Part shown: positions 1 through 5,796 of the stretch, piece after piece
Numbering within the stretch: position 1 is the first letter of the stretch
Layout: every line of letters begins with the position of its first letter
Assembly: GCA_946531785.1 (NCBI GenBank)
Contig: CAMNAT010000070.1
Coordinates: 1 to 8,297 of the forward strand
Direction of reading: 5' to 3'
Length of the DNA: 8,297 nucleotides
From: an uncultured Oscillospiraceae bacterium
Lineage (GTDB): Bacteria > Bacillota > Clostridia > UBA1381
Translations under genes and position numbers: made by a program
The notes under the pieces: model-generated
The model's database searches: none
What the model saw: the letters and a program-made list of their open reading frames with translations, nothing else
Told to the model about the DNA's origin: nothing

Positions 1-1
1 C

Positions 2-667
2 GAGACTGCAGAAATCAGCGTCTATAGTTCTATAATACCGAAGGAAAATGAGATGATGATGAATGTCAGGTCGGGAAATATCGAACAGGCAAAGCATATT
101 GTAGATGAGCTGTTTGCAGCTGATGACGGGAAACGCATGGGCAAAATATATTATGTGGGTCTGGAATATAACATCCTGAATAATCTTATAGTTATTGCCG
201 GACAAAATTTGTCAGAGGATACGGCAGCGCTTACTGAGATCGTAGGCTCTATCCCGCGGAATCAAAGCATACAGGATATAAAAAAGCTGCTGTACAAGGC
301 TGTTGAAATAGCGGGACGCAAAGCGGATAAGGATAATAAGGAGGCGAATGACATTTATATCAAAGCTCGAGAATATGTTGATGAGCATTTCAGCGAGCAT
401 GACATGGATGTATCCAAGATCGGAGTAGCTTTGGGAATGAACGCCTTTTATATATCAAGGATATTTAAGCAGTACAGCGGTGTAAAGCTCGGCAGCTATA
501 TTAATGAGATGAGAATAGAAAAGGCAAAAAAGCTGCTGCTGAGCGACAGGGCTATAAAGGTAAACGATGTCGCTGCGCAGGTCGGCTTTGACAATCCGCG
601 TACATTTCTTAAGATCTTTAAGGAGAGAGAAGGGATCACACCCACACAGTACAGAAAAACGCACTGA
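2..667 (+). CDS. AraC/YesN-family transcriptional regulator, C-terminal part (5' end outside window)
   Basis: This is a DNA-binding transcriptional activator, most likely of the sugar transporter genes that follow. The frame is open from base 2, so the ATG at 53 is probably an internal Met and 221 residues are visible. The first ~110 residues fit the linker that precedes the DNA-binding domain in large YesN-type regulators: a PKEN start, an SGNIEQA segment and an LNNLIVIAG helix. The last ~100 residues are a complete AraC domain with two helix-turn-helix units: one around VSKIGVALGMNAFYISRIFK, the other around VNDVAAQVGFDNPRTFLKIF, ending in the classic GITPTQYR signature. In such proteins the missing N terminus is often a membrane-bound extracellular sensor, but that cannot be seen here. 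It ends 125 bp before the binding-protein gene, with no clear terminator between. The family call is secure; the signal sensed is unknown. Confidence 0.93.
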   Translation, partial: ETAEISVYSSIIPKENEMMMNVRSGNIEQAKHIVDELFAADDGKRMGKIYYVGLEYNILNNLIVIAGQNLSEDTAALTEIVGSIPRNQSIQDIKKLLYKAVEIAGRKADKDNKEANDIYIKAREYVDEHFSEHDMDVSKIGVALGMNAFYISRIFKQYSGVKLGSYINEMRIEKAKKLLLSDRAIKVNDVAAQVGFDNPRTFLKIFKEREGITPTQYRKTH

Positions 668-706
668 TACAGTTGTGATCGTTTTGCGGGTCATATGTAT
701 GATTTA

Positions 707-737
707 TTCACCTGAATTTCCAAAATGTTCACTTGAA
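707..737 (+). promoter_or_regulatory. Candidate AraC-type operator: two TTCA-N2-TGAA boxes, 21 bp apart
   Basis: TTCACCTGAA at 707-716 and TTCACTTGAA at 728-737 match at 9 of 10 positions. They start 21 bp apart, two turns of B-DNA, so both present the same face. Each box is also a small palindrome with TTCA/TGAA arms. AraC-family activators commonly bind two direct repeats about 21 bp apart, with the proximal one touching the -35 element, and the second box here overlaps both candidate -35 hexamers. The regulator gene lies immediately upstream. That this regulator binds these boxes is inference. Confidence 0.5.
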
Positions 738-762
738 GGTCGTGTATATTATATGATAAAAT
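728..762 (+). promoter_or_regulatory. Candidate sigma-A-type promoter of the transporter operon
   Basis: Two overlapping readings are possible. One pairs TTGAAG (733-738) with TAAAAT (757-762) across 18 bp. The other pairs TTCACT (728-733) with TATGAT (752-757), also across 18 bp. Both have a weak -35 and a fair -10, as expected for an activator-dependent promoter. Either would give a leader of roughly 25-30 nt before the ATG at 793. The surrounding DNA is very AT-rich, so chance -10 matches are easy and the exact start is uncertain. Confidence 0.4.
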
Positions 763-792
763 ATATTTAAAATTACATCAGGAGATGATTTT

Positions 793-2367
793 ATGAAAAA
801 AAAGAAGCTAACGGCATACTTATGTGCTGCTGCTTGCGTAGCGGCGGCTGTTTCGGGCTGCGGTGCCGGAAAAGTAAAAACAAAATCAGCAGAGATCATA
901 TATCCTGACGGAGGGGTATATCCTATGCAGTGTAATGATACGCTTACTGTGTGGTCATCCAGTCTTTCAGTGAATAATCTTTCTGAGATCCCTCTGGGTA
1001 TCAACTGGCAGAAAAACACCGGAGCGAATATCAGATTCATACAGCCGATGAACGGGTCGGAGGAAGCACTGAGCGTGCTTGTGGCATCGGGCGATCTGCC
1101 GGATATCATGATAACAAACCTCTATAATGTACCCGGAGGCATAAGTAAGTATGCGGATGACGGGATAATTGTCCCTCTTAATGACTATATGGAGGAGTAC
1201 GCCCCCAATTTTACCAAGTATTTAAAAGAGCATCCGGATATAGATAAAATGGTTCGGAGTGATGACGGAAAATACTATTCCTTCCCATTCATCAGGGGTG
1301 ACGAAAAGCTGGCGTCATCAAGCGGACTGACTGTAAGAAAGGATATGCTGGATAAGGCCGGACTTGCCGTTCCTGAAACAATAGATGAATGGCACACGGC
1401 GCTTAAAGCGTTCAAGGATCAGGGTGCCACGGCTCCTCTGAGCTATGATCTTGGCTACTGGGAAAGGTATTCGTCTATATTTATGGGAGCATACGGGACA
1501 AAGGCAGACTTCTATATGAAGGACGGAGAGGTAAAGTATGGTTATCTCGAGCCGGAAATGAAGGAAGCAATATCAACATTTAATACCTGGTACAAGGAAG
1601 GTCTTATAGACAAGAACATAGTGAAGGTTGCTGATCTTGATGCTAACATTCTGAACTCACAGACAGGTGCATCATGTATGTGGGCAGGCAGCGGGATTGG
1701 CAAATACATGAATGCGATGGCGCAAAAGGATCCGTCTTTTGAGCTGGTAGCGGCTCCGAATCCGGTGCTTCACAAGGGCGACAGATCCGAGTTCGGCGGC
1801 AAGGAGCAGCTTTATAATGTGAATAATAATGCTTTCATAACCACAGCTTGCGATAACATTGAGCTCGCGATGAGATTCCTTGATTACGGATATTCAGAGG
1901 AGGGACATATGTTCCTGAACTTCGGAACGGAGGGAGAGAGCTATACACTTGTTGACGGATATCCGCAGTATACGGATAAGATCCTGAATCCGAATGATAA
2001 AACCGTGTCAGAGGCTATGGGTGAACATTTTCTTGCGGCGTCATCAGGTCCGTTTGTTCAGGATTACAGATATATAGAGCAGTACTATAAGCTTGATCAG
2101 CAGAAGGACGCTCTTAATGTCTGGTCGCAAACTGATGCACCCAAGAGGAATATACCTATGGTATCCTTTACAGCTGAAGAGAGCCAGAGACTCAGCGCGA
2201 TAATGAGTAATGTGCAGACAACTGCTGATGAAATGCTGTTTAAGTTTATAATGGGAATAGAGCCGCTTGATAAATACGATAGCTTTATAAGCAAGATAAA
2301 GCAGCTGGGTATCGACGAGGCGATAGATATATATACAGCTGCTGTTAAAAGGTATAATAACAGATAA
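793..2367 (+). CDS. Extracellular solute-binding lipoprotein of a carbohydrate ABC transporter (LplA/YtcQ-like)
   Basis: This is the membrane-anchored receptor that should capture a sugar or oligosaccharide outside the cell and deliver it to the two permeases encoded next. The 524-aa product starts with a lysine-rich, Ala-rich signal peptide and a lipobox, V20-S21-G22-C23; Cys23 would be lipidated. The mature part has features of family 1 binding proteins of the LplA/YtcQ group: an early TVWSSSL strand, NWQKNTGANIRF, the LVASGDLPDIMIT stretch, DDGIIVPLNDYMEEYAPNF and a YSFPFIRGDE segment. Its length fits the group (about 500-550 aa). The start is supported by AGGAG at 780-784, 8 nt before the ATG. 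Two stops occur in tandem (TAA TAA, 2365-2370). B. subtilis relatives import pectin-derived (rhamnogalacturonan) oligosaccharides, so a plant-wall sugar is plausible, but the substrate cannot be read from sequence. Confidence 0.93.
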   Translation: MKKKKLTAYLCAAACVAAAVSGCGAGKVKTKSAEIIYPDGGVYPMQCNDTLTVWSSSLSVNNLSEIPLGINWQKNTGANIRFIQPMNGSEEALSVLVASGDLPDIMITNLYNVPGGISKYADDGIIVPLNDYMEEYAPNFTKYLKEHPDIDKMVRSDDGKYYSFPFIRGDEKLASSSGLTVRKDMLDKAGLAVPETIDEWHTALKAFKDQGATAPLSYDLGYWERYSSIFMGAYGTKADFYMKDGEVKYGYLEPEMKEAISTFNTWYKEGLIDKNIVKVADLDANILNSQTGASCMWAGSGIGKYMNAMAQKDPSFELVAAPNPVLHKGDRSEFGGKEQLYNVNNNAFITTACDNIELAMRFLDYGYSEEGHMFLNFGTEGESYTLVDGYPQYTDKILNPNDKTVSEAMGEHFLAASSGPFVQDYRYIEQYYKLDQQKDALNVWSQTDAPKRNIPMVSFTAEESQRLSAIMSNVQTTADEMLFKFIMGIEPLDKYDSFISKIKQLGIDEAIDIYTAAVKRYNNR

Positions 2368-2370
2368 TAA

Positions 2371-2404
2371 CCTTTTGAACATGATATTACTGTTCGGTGA
2401 AAGG
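2371..2404 (+). promoter_or_regulatory. Possible RNA stem covering the ribosome binding site of the first permease
   Basis: In the 51-nt gap after the binding-protein gene, CCTTT (2371-2375) can pair with AAAGG (2400-2404), and GAAC (2377-2380) with GTTC (2392-2395). A 1x4 internal loop separates the two helices and an 11-nt loop closes the structure. The outer helix would bury much of the AGGAG at 2402-2406, the only ribosome binding site visible for the ATG at 2419 (12 nt apart, longer than usual). This could reduce permease translation relative to the binding protein. The stem is short and interrupted, so the call is tentative. Confidence 0.3.
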
Positions 2405-2418
2405 AGCTTACAAATAAC

Positions 2419-3366
2419 ATGAAGACAAAAACAAGAACACCGAAAAACGATAAGACGGGCTTTAAAGCCCGTCTTGTTAGGGATTTGCACAGAAACTGGT
2501 CATTATATCTGCTTTTTGTGCCGGTGCTACTGTACTATATACTGTTCAAATATAAACCAATGGCAGGACTCATCATGGCTTTTCAGAATTATTCTCCTGC
2601 AAAAGGCTTGTTGGGCAGCACATGGGTAGGTCTTCAACATTTTAAGGAATTTCTTACTCTTCCGGATTTCTGGCAGCTTATGCGTAATACTTTATGGATA
2701 AGTATCTCCATGCTTATTTTTGCATTTCCTGCGCCCATTATTCTTGCGCTGCTGCTTAATGAAATAAGGAATAAAGCATTTCAGCGAAGCGTACAGCTTG
2801 TCGCATATCTGCCTCATTTCATATCAATGATTGTGATATGTGGGCTTATAGTAAAATTTACATCAGATAATGGGATAATAAACGATTTTTTGTCGATGTT
2901 CGGGTTGGAGCGTATCTCATATTTGAATTATCCGAAGTTTTTTGTGCCTATATATGTACTTTCAGGCATATGGACAGATGTTGGCTGGAGTTCAATAATA
3001 TACTATGCCGCACTTACCGGCGTGGATCAGCAGCTATATGAAGCCGCCGCTATAGATGGCGCAGGCAGATGGAAGCAGACAGTGCATGTGACCCTGCCGG
3101 GTATTATGCCGACTATCGTGGTAATGCTTATACTTCAGATAGGAAACCTTCTTAACATAGGTTACGAGAAAATAATACTTCTATATAACCCGATAACATA
3201 TGAAACGGCGGATGTTATATCTACATATGTTTATCGAAAGGGTGTGCTTGACGGCGCATTCAGTTACAGTACGGCGGTAGGCTTGTTCAATTCAATGCTA
3301 AGCTTTATGCTGCTTTTTATAGCAAATATGATAAGCAAAAAGACCGGTGAAGGCGGACTGTGGTAG
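2419..3366 (+). CDS. Carbohydrate ABC transporter permease, LplB/YteP type
   Basis: This is one of the two membrane subunits that form the translocation channel of the importer. The 315-aa product has a basic cytoplasmic N terminus, then hydrophobic segments beginning with WSLYLLFVPVLLYYILF and continuing through ISISMLIFAFPAPIILALLL and FISMIVICGLIV to a last one near FMLLFIANMI, consistent with about six membrane spans. The ATPase-contact loop is clear: E208-A-A-A-I-D-G214, followed by L226-P227. The NYSPAKGLLGSTWVGLQHF stretch is typical of the LplB group. The start is supported by AGGAG at 2402-2406, 12 nt before the ATG. Codons 12-19 carry a perfect palindrome, listed separately. The next permease follows at once, its ribosome binding site overlapping this TAG stop. 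No ATPase gene is present in the window. Confidence 0.93.
   Translation: MKTKTRTPKNDKTGFKARLVRDLHRNWSLYLLFVPVLLYYILFKYKPMAGLIMAFQNYSPAKGLLGSTWVGLQHFKEFLTLPDFWQLMRNTLWISISMLIFAFPAPIILALLLNEIRNKAFQRSVQLVAYLPHFISMIVICGLIVKFTSDNGIINDFLSMFGLERISYLNYPKFFVPIYVLSGIWTDVGWSSIIYYAALTGVDQQLYEAAAIDGAGRWKQTVHVTLPGIMPTIVVMLILQIGNLLNIGYEKIILLYNPITYETADVISTYVYRKGVLDGAFSYSTAVGLFNSMLSFMLLFIANMISKKTGEGGLW
2449..2478 (+). repeat. Perfect 24-bp palindrome (RNA hairpin) in the first codons of the permease
   Basis: AAGACGGGCTTT (2452-2463) is followed directly by its exact reverse complement, AAAGCCCGTCTT (2464-2475). As RNA it folds into a GC-rich stem that extends outward by G-U, A-U and U-G pairs to 2449 and 2478, giving about 13 pairs closed by a UUAA loop. 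It begins about 30 nt after the start codon. The bases after it (GTTAGGGATTTG) are not a proper U-tract, so a full intrinsic terminator is unlikely. A partial attenuator, or a barrier that stabilises the upstream binding-protein mRNA, is more plausible. Confidence 0.6.
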
Positions 3367-3370
3367 GAGG
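3365..3370 (+). promoter_or_regulatory. Ribosome binding site that decides the start of the second permease
   Basis: AGGAGG lies across the TAG stop of the preceding permease (3364-3366). The upstream in-frame GTG at 3370-3372 shares a base with this site and cannot be its start codon. ATG at 3376 (5 nt spacing) or ATG at 3379 (8 nt spacing) is therefore the true start. The overlap also suggests translational coupling of the two permeases. Confidence 0.75.
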
Positions 3371-3375
3371 TGCAG

Positions 3376-4251
3376 ATGATGAAAATATCAAAAAGTGAAA
3401 GGATATTTCGTGTGATAAATTGTATTTTTATGATCGCGCTGATGTTTATCACTATATATCCGCTATATTATGTGGCAGTGGCATCTGTTAGCAATTCCGC
3501 TGAGCTTATGTCACATACAGGATTTCTGTATAAACCGCAAGGCTTCGACTTTGGTGCTTATAAGATCGTATTACGCAACAAAAATATTATATCAGGATTT
3601 ATAAATACGACCATACTTATGGTATCGAGAGTAAGCCTTGCAATGGTGCTTACGATCCTCGGTGCATATGTTGTGTCACGGAAAAACGCAATGCTTGCAC
3701 CGATTTTTATGGTTATAATAGTAATAACAATGTTCTTTAACGGAGGAATGATACCTACATATCTTAATGTAAGATCGCTTGGACTGGAGGATACTATGGG
3801 TGCGCTTGTATTGCCGTCGGCAATAAATGCATTTAATCTTATCATATTACGTAACGCATTTGCGGCTGTGCCGGATGAGCTGGAGGAGGCTGCTGCTATA
3901 GACGGAGCGGGGCGTATAAGAATGCTGTGTATGATAATGCTCCCGCTCGTGATCCCTACACTTATGGTAGTGCTGCTGTATTATGCGGTAGAAGTGTGGA
4001 ATTCATGGTTTGAGGCTATGCTATATGTAAGGAAAAAGTCGCTGTACCCGTTACAACTCGTTTTGCGTGAAGTTTTAATAAATAATAATGCTACCGGTAT
4101 GGGCAGCGGCGGCTCAGGAGATTCCGAAACCATGTCAGAGACTGTGCAGTATGCGGTGATGATGGTAGCAACACTTCCTATACTTTTGGTATATCCGTTC
4201 CTGCAGAGGTATTTTGTGAACGGAATGATGATAGGTGCGGTAAAGGGATAA
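3376..4251 (+). CDS. Carbohydrate ABC transporter permease, LplC/YtcP type
   Basis: This is the second membrane subunit of the importer, pairing with the permease encoded just upstream. The product is 291 aa from the ATG at 3376; the ATG at 3379 would give 290, and a GTG at 3370 is ruled out by overlap with the ribosome binding site. The first membrane span is around VINCIFMIALMFITIYPLYYVAVASV, here from about residue 13. Later segments include MLAPIFMVIIVITMFFNGG, with the MIPTYL that follows it typical of the LplC/YtcP group, and LMVVLLYYAVEVWNSWFEAM. The ATPase-contact loop EEAAAIDGAGR, with a following MLPLVIPT, lies at about residues 170-195. The protein ends in YFVNGMMIGAVKG, a C-terminal signature of this group. 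The gap to the next gene is 17 bp with no terminator. Confidence 0.93.
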   Translation: MMKISKSERIFRVINCIFMIALMFITIYPLYYVAVASVSNSAELMSHTGFLYKPQGFDFGAYKIVLRNKNIISGFINTTILMVSRVSLAMVLTILGAYVVSRKNAMLAPIFMVIIVITMFFNGGMIPTYLNVRSLGLEDTMGALVLPSAINAFNLIILRNAFAAVPDELEEAAAIDGAGRIRMLCMIMLPLVIPTLMVVLLYYAVEVWNSWFEAMLYVRKKSLYPLQLVLREVLINNNATGMGSGGSGDSETMSETVQYAVMMVATLPILLVYPFLQRYFVNGMMIGAVKG

Positions 4252-4268
4252 AAGGAGATAGCTGTATT

Positions 4269-5774
4269 ATGAAGCATAAGGTTGTTTTGTCAGTAATAGC
4301 ATGTATGCTGATCTCATCGCAGGTTTTTGCCAACGACGGCATTGATGTGAGCTTTGATCGCTCGGAGCAAGCCATAAGTGTTTACGGCAGCGTAGGCGCG
4401 GAGCAGGATACTATCGTGACTGTCAGCATCGCAAAGCATTCCGGCGGGGACATAAGCGGAGAGAATCTTCCGATATATATGTATTTACATAAAACGGAGG
4501 AAGAAGGTGTACTTAGCGTTACTGTCCCGACCCCGTCTGATACAGATAGCGGGAAATACGATATATATATTGACAGTGTACAGGGGCATGAAAAGTATTC
4601 GGTTATGCTCGTGAACACAGAGGACAGCGAAACGCTGTCGGCGGTGGATGAGATAAACAATGCCGGATCTCAGTCGGAGGTTCGCGATATATTAAAGAGC
4701 AAGGGCGATAAGCTTGGCATTGATACAGAAGATACATTGATCGGTGAAGTCATTGATGATATCGCGGCGGCTTGCTATATGGGACATGGTAGCTATAGCG
4801 TGGACAGCCTTTGCGAGGTTATAAGCGGTACAATCAGCGCTATAGAATCAGAAATGCTGATAATAACAAGTATGCACAATGCTCCGTCATGGTCATATTT
4901 TAAGGATATAGTGATGGAAAATGCAGATAAGATAGGTATTGATACAGGTGTTGGATCTGCATATTCAAAAATATCGGAAGCAAACCGATATAAGATATTT
5001 ACAGCAATGATGGACGACAGATCCGGTTATAAGACATATAATGATGTCCTGAAATCCTTTAATAAAGCGGTAGAAAGCGCGAAAAAAACCACAAGTGCGG
5101 CAAAATCCGGTGGTGGTGGAGGCGGCGGAGGCGGCGGCTCATCCTCCACATCGGGCGGAATTCTGCCGGCATCGGGCAGAGATGTTGCTGTTCAGCCCGT
5201 GCAAACACAGAAGCCTGCGACCGAGCCGGCACATGAACCGCAGAAGCAGACAGTTGCCTTTCCGGATATCTCAGGGCATTGGGGAAGAGAGTATATAGAA
5301 AAGCTTGCGGCAGAAGGCGTTGTAAGCGGTTATGATGATAACAGTTTCCGCCCTGATAACAGTGTGATACGTGCAGAATATGTACAAATGGTTACAAAAT
5401 TGTTTAATATAAGCGAAAGCTCAAGCGGGATGTTTGATGATGTAAAAAATACAGACTGGTTTTACACGGCGGTAGAGAGTGCCGCGAATGCCGGGTTGAT
5501 AAACGGCAATGACGGTGGTTTTATGCCGTATGCATACATTACGCGCGAGGATGCAGCTGTGATATTATATCGTCTGGAAGACCGACTTGACCTGCCGGAG
5601 GGCAGCTCGGCTGAGTTTAATGATGATTCGGAAATAAGTGATTATGCCAAAACAGCAGTCACAAAGCTTTCATCAGCCGGAATAATAAATGGTGACAGCG
5701 GGATGTTCCGACCGTTAAACCTGATAACGCGGGCGGAGGCAGCGGCGATCCTCTGCCGCGCCGCGGGTATATGA
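4269..5774 (+). CDS. Secreted cell-wall-anchored protein: duplicated helical module, Gly10 linker, three SLH domains
   Basis: This is probably a surface protein held to secondary cell-wall polysaccharide by its SLH domains. The 501-aa product has a signal peptide with likely cleavage after VFA at residue 21. Residues ~22-118 look like one beta-sandwich domain (ISVYGSVG, TIVTVSIAK, GKYDIYIDSV). Residues ~122-272 hold two related helical units, each with a DK(L/I)GIDT core, at 150-153 and 223-226. Gly281-290 is followed by a Ser/Thr/Pro/Gln-rich linker. Three SLH domains follow: ~330-382 (FPDISGHWGREYIEKLA, then IRAE), ~388-440 (FDDVKNTDWFYTAV, then ITRED) and ~447-501 (a YAKTAVTKLSSAGIINGD core, then ITRAE). 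AGGAG at 4253-4257 lies 11 nt before the ATG. No catalytic motif is recognised in the N-terminal part; a substrate-binding or structural role is inferred from the operon. SLH assignment is secure, function unknown. Confidence 0.9.
   Translation: MKHKVVLSVIACMLISSQVFANDGIDVSFDRSEQAISVYGSVGAEQDTIVTVSIAKHSGGDISGENLPIYMYLHKTEEEGVLSVTVPTPSDTDSGKYDIYIDSVQGHEKYSVMLVNTEDSETLSAVDEINNAGSQSEVRDILKSKGDKLGIDTEDTLIGEVIDDIAAACYMGHGSYSVDSLCEVISGTISAIESEMLIITSMHNAPSWSYFKDIVMENADKIGIDTGVGSAYSKISEANRYKIFTAMMDDRSGYKTYNDVLKSFNKAVESAKKTTSAAKSGGGGGGGGGGSSSTSGGILPASGRDVAVQPVQTQKPATEPAHEPQKQTVAFPDISGHWGREYIEKLAAEGVVSGYDDNSFRPDNSVIRAEYVQMVTKLFNISESSSGMFDDVKNTDWFYTAVESAANAGLINGNDGGFMPYAYITREDAAVILYRLEDRLDLPEGSSAEFNDDSEISDYAKTAVTKLSSAGIINGDSGMFRPLNLITRAEAAAILCRAAGI
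4632..5084 (+). repeat. Internal duplication of a ~73-residue helical module
   Basis: Residues 130-153 and 203-226 of the SLH protein align without gaps at an offset of 73 residues. They share 12 of 24 positions, including NA, S-x-S, DI, DK and GIDT (NNAGSQSEVRDILKSKGDKL against HNAPSWSYFKDIVMENADKI). Each unit continues into a more divergent helical half ending in a VISGTISAIE or SFNKAVESA helix. The DNA copies are strongly diverged, so the duplication is old. Confidence 0.7.
5109..5138 (+). repeat. GGN repeat coding for a ten-glycine linker
   Basis: Ten consecutive glycine codons (GGT, GGA and GGC mixed) encode Gly281-290, flanked by KS and SSSTSGG. It joins the helical part to the SLH anchor and should act as a flexible tether. 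Polyglycine hinges of this kind are common in clostridial surface proteins. Mixed codons reduce, but do not remove, the chance of slippage. Confidence 0.85.
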
Positions 5775-5796
5775 TAAATAACAGAAGGAGATATTA

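Noticed and set aside
53..55. ATG at 53 as the true start of the AraC-family gene
   Set aside because: The frame is open up to the window edge, the upstream residues fit the family linker, and there is no ribosome binding site at a suitable distance.
691..702. TCATA-TG-TATGA inverted repeat in the intergenic region
   Set aside because: The arms are five bases in AT-rich DNA, with no partner copy and no relation to promoter spacing; chance is a fair explanation.
796..803. Run of eight A bases after the start of the binding-protein gene, as a phase-variation tract
   Set aside because: It simply encodes the lysines of a signal peptide; such A runs are common there and no alternative frame is useful.
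2044..2490. Antisense frames across the end of the binding-protein gene and the start of the permease
   Set aside because: They overlap well-supported genes, span the intergenic gap and have low-complexity hydrophobic translations, as expected for the complement of coding DNA.
3370..3372. GTG as the start of the second permease
   Set aside because: It shares a base with the AGGAGG ribosome binding site; the ATGs at 3376 and 3379 are correctly spaced.
5082..5088. Run of seven A bases before the polyglycine codons, as a programmed frameshift site
   Set aside because: It is not phased as a canonical slippery heptamer, and the alternative frame gives a short, basic, low-complexity peptide, while the main frame continues into three SLH domains.
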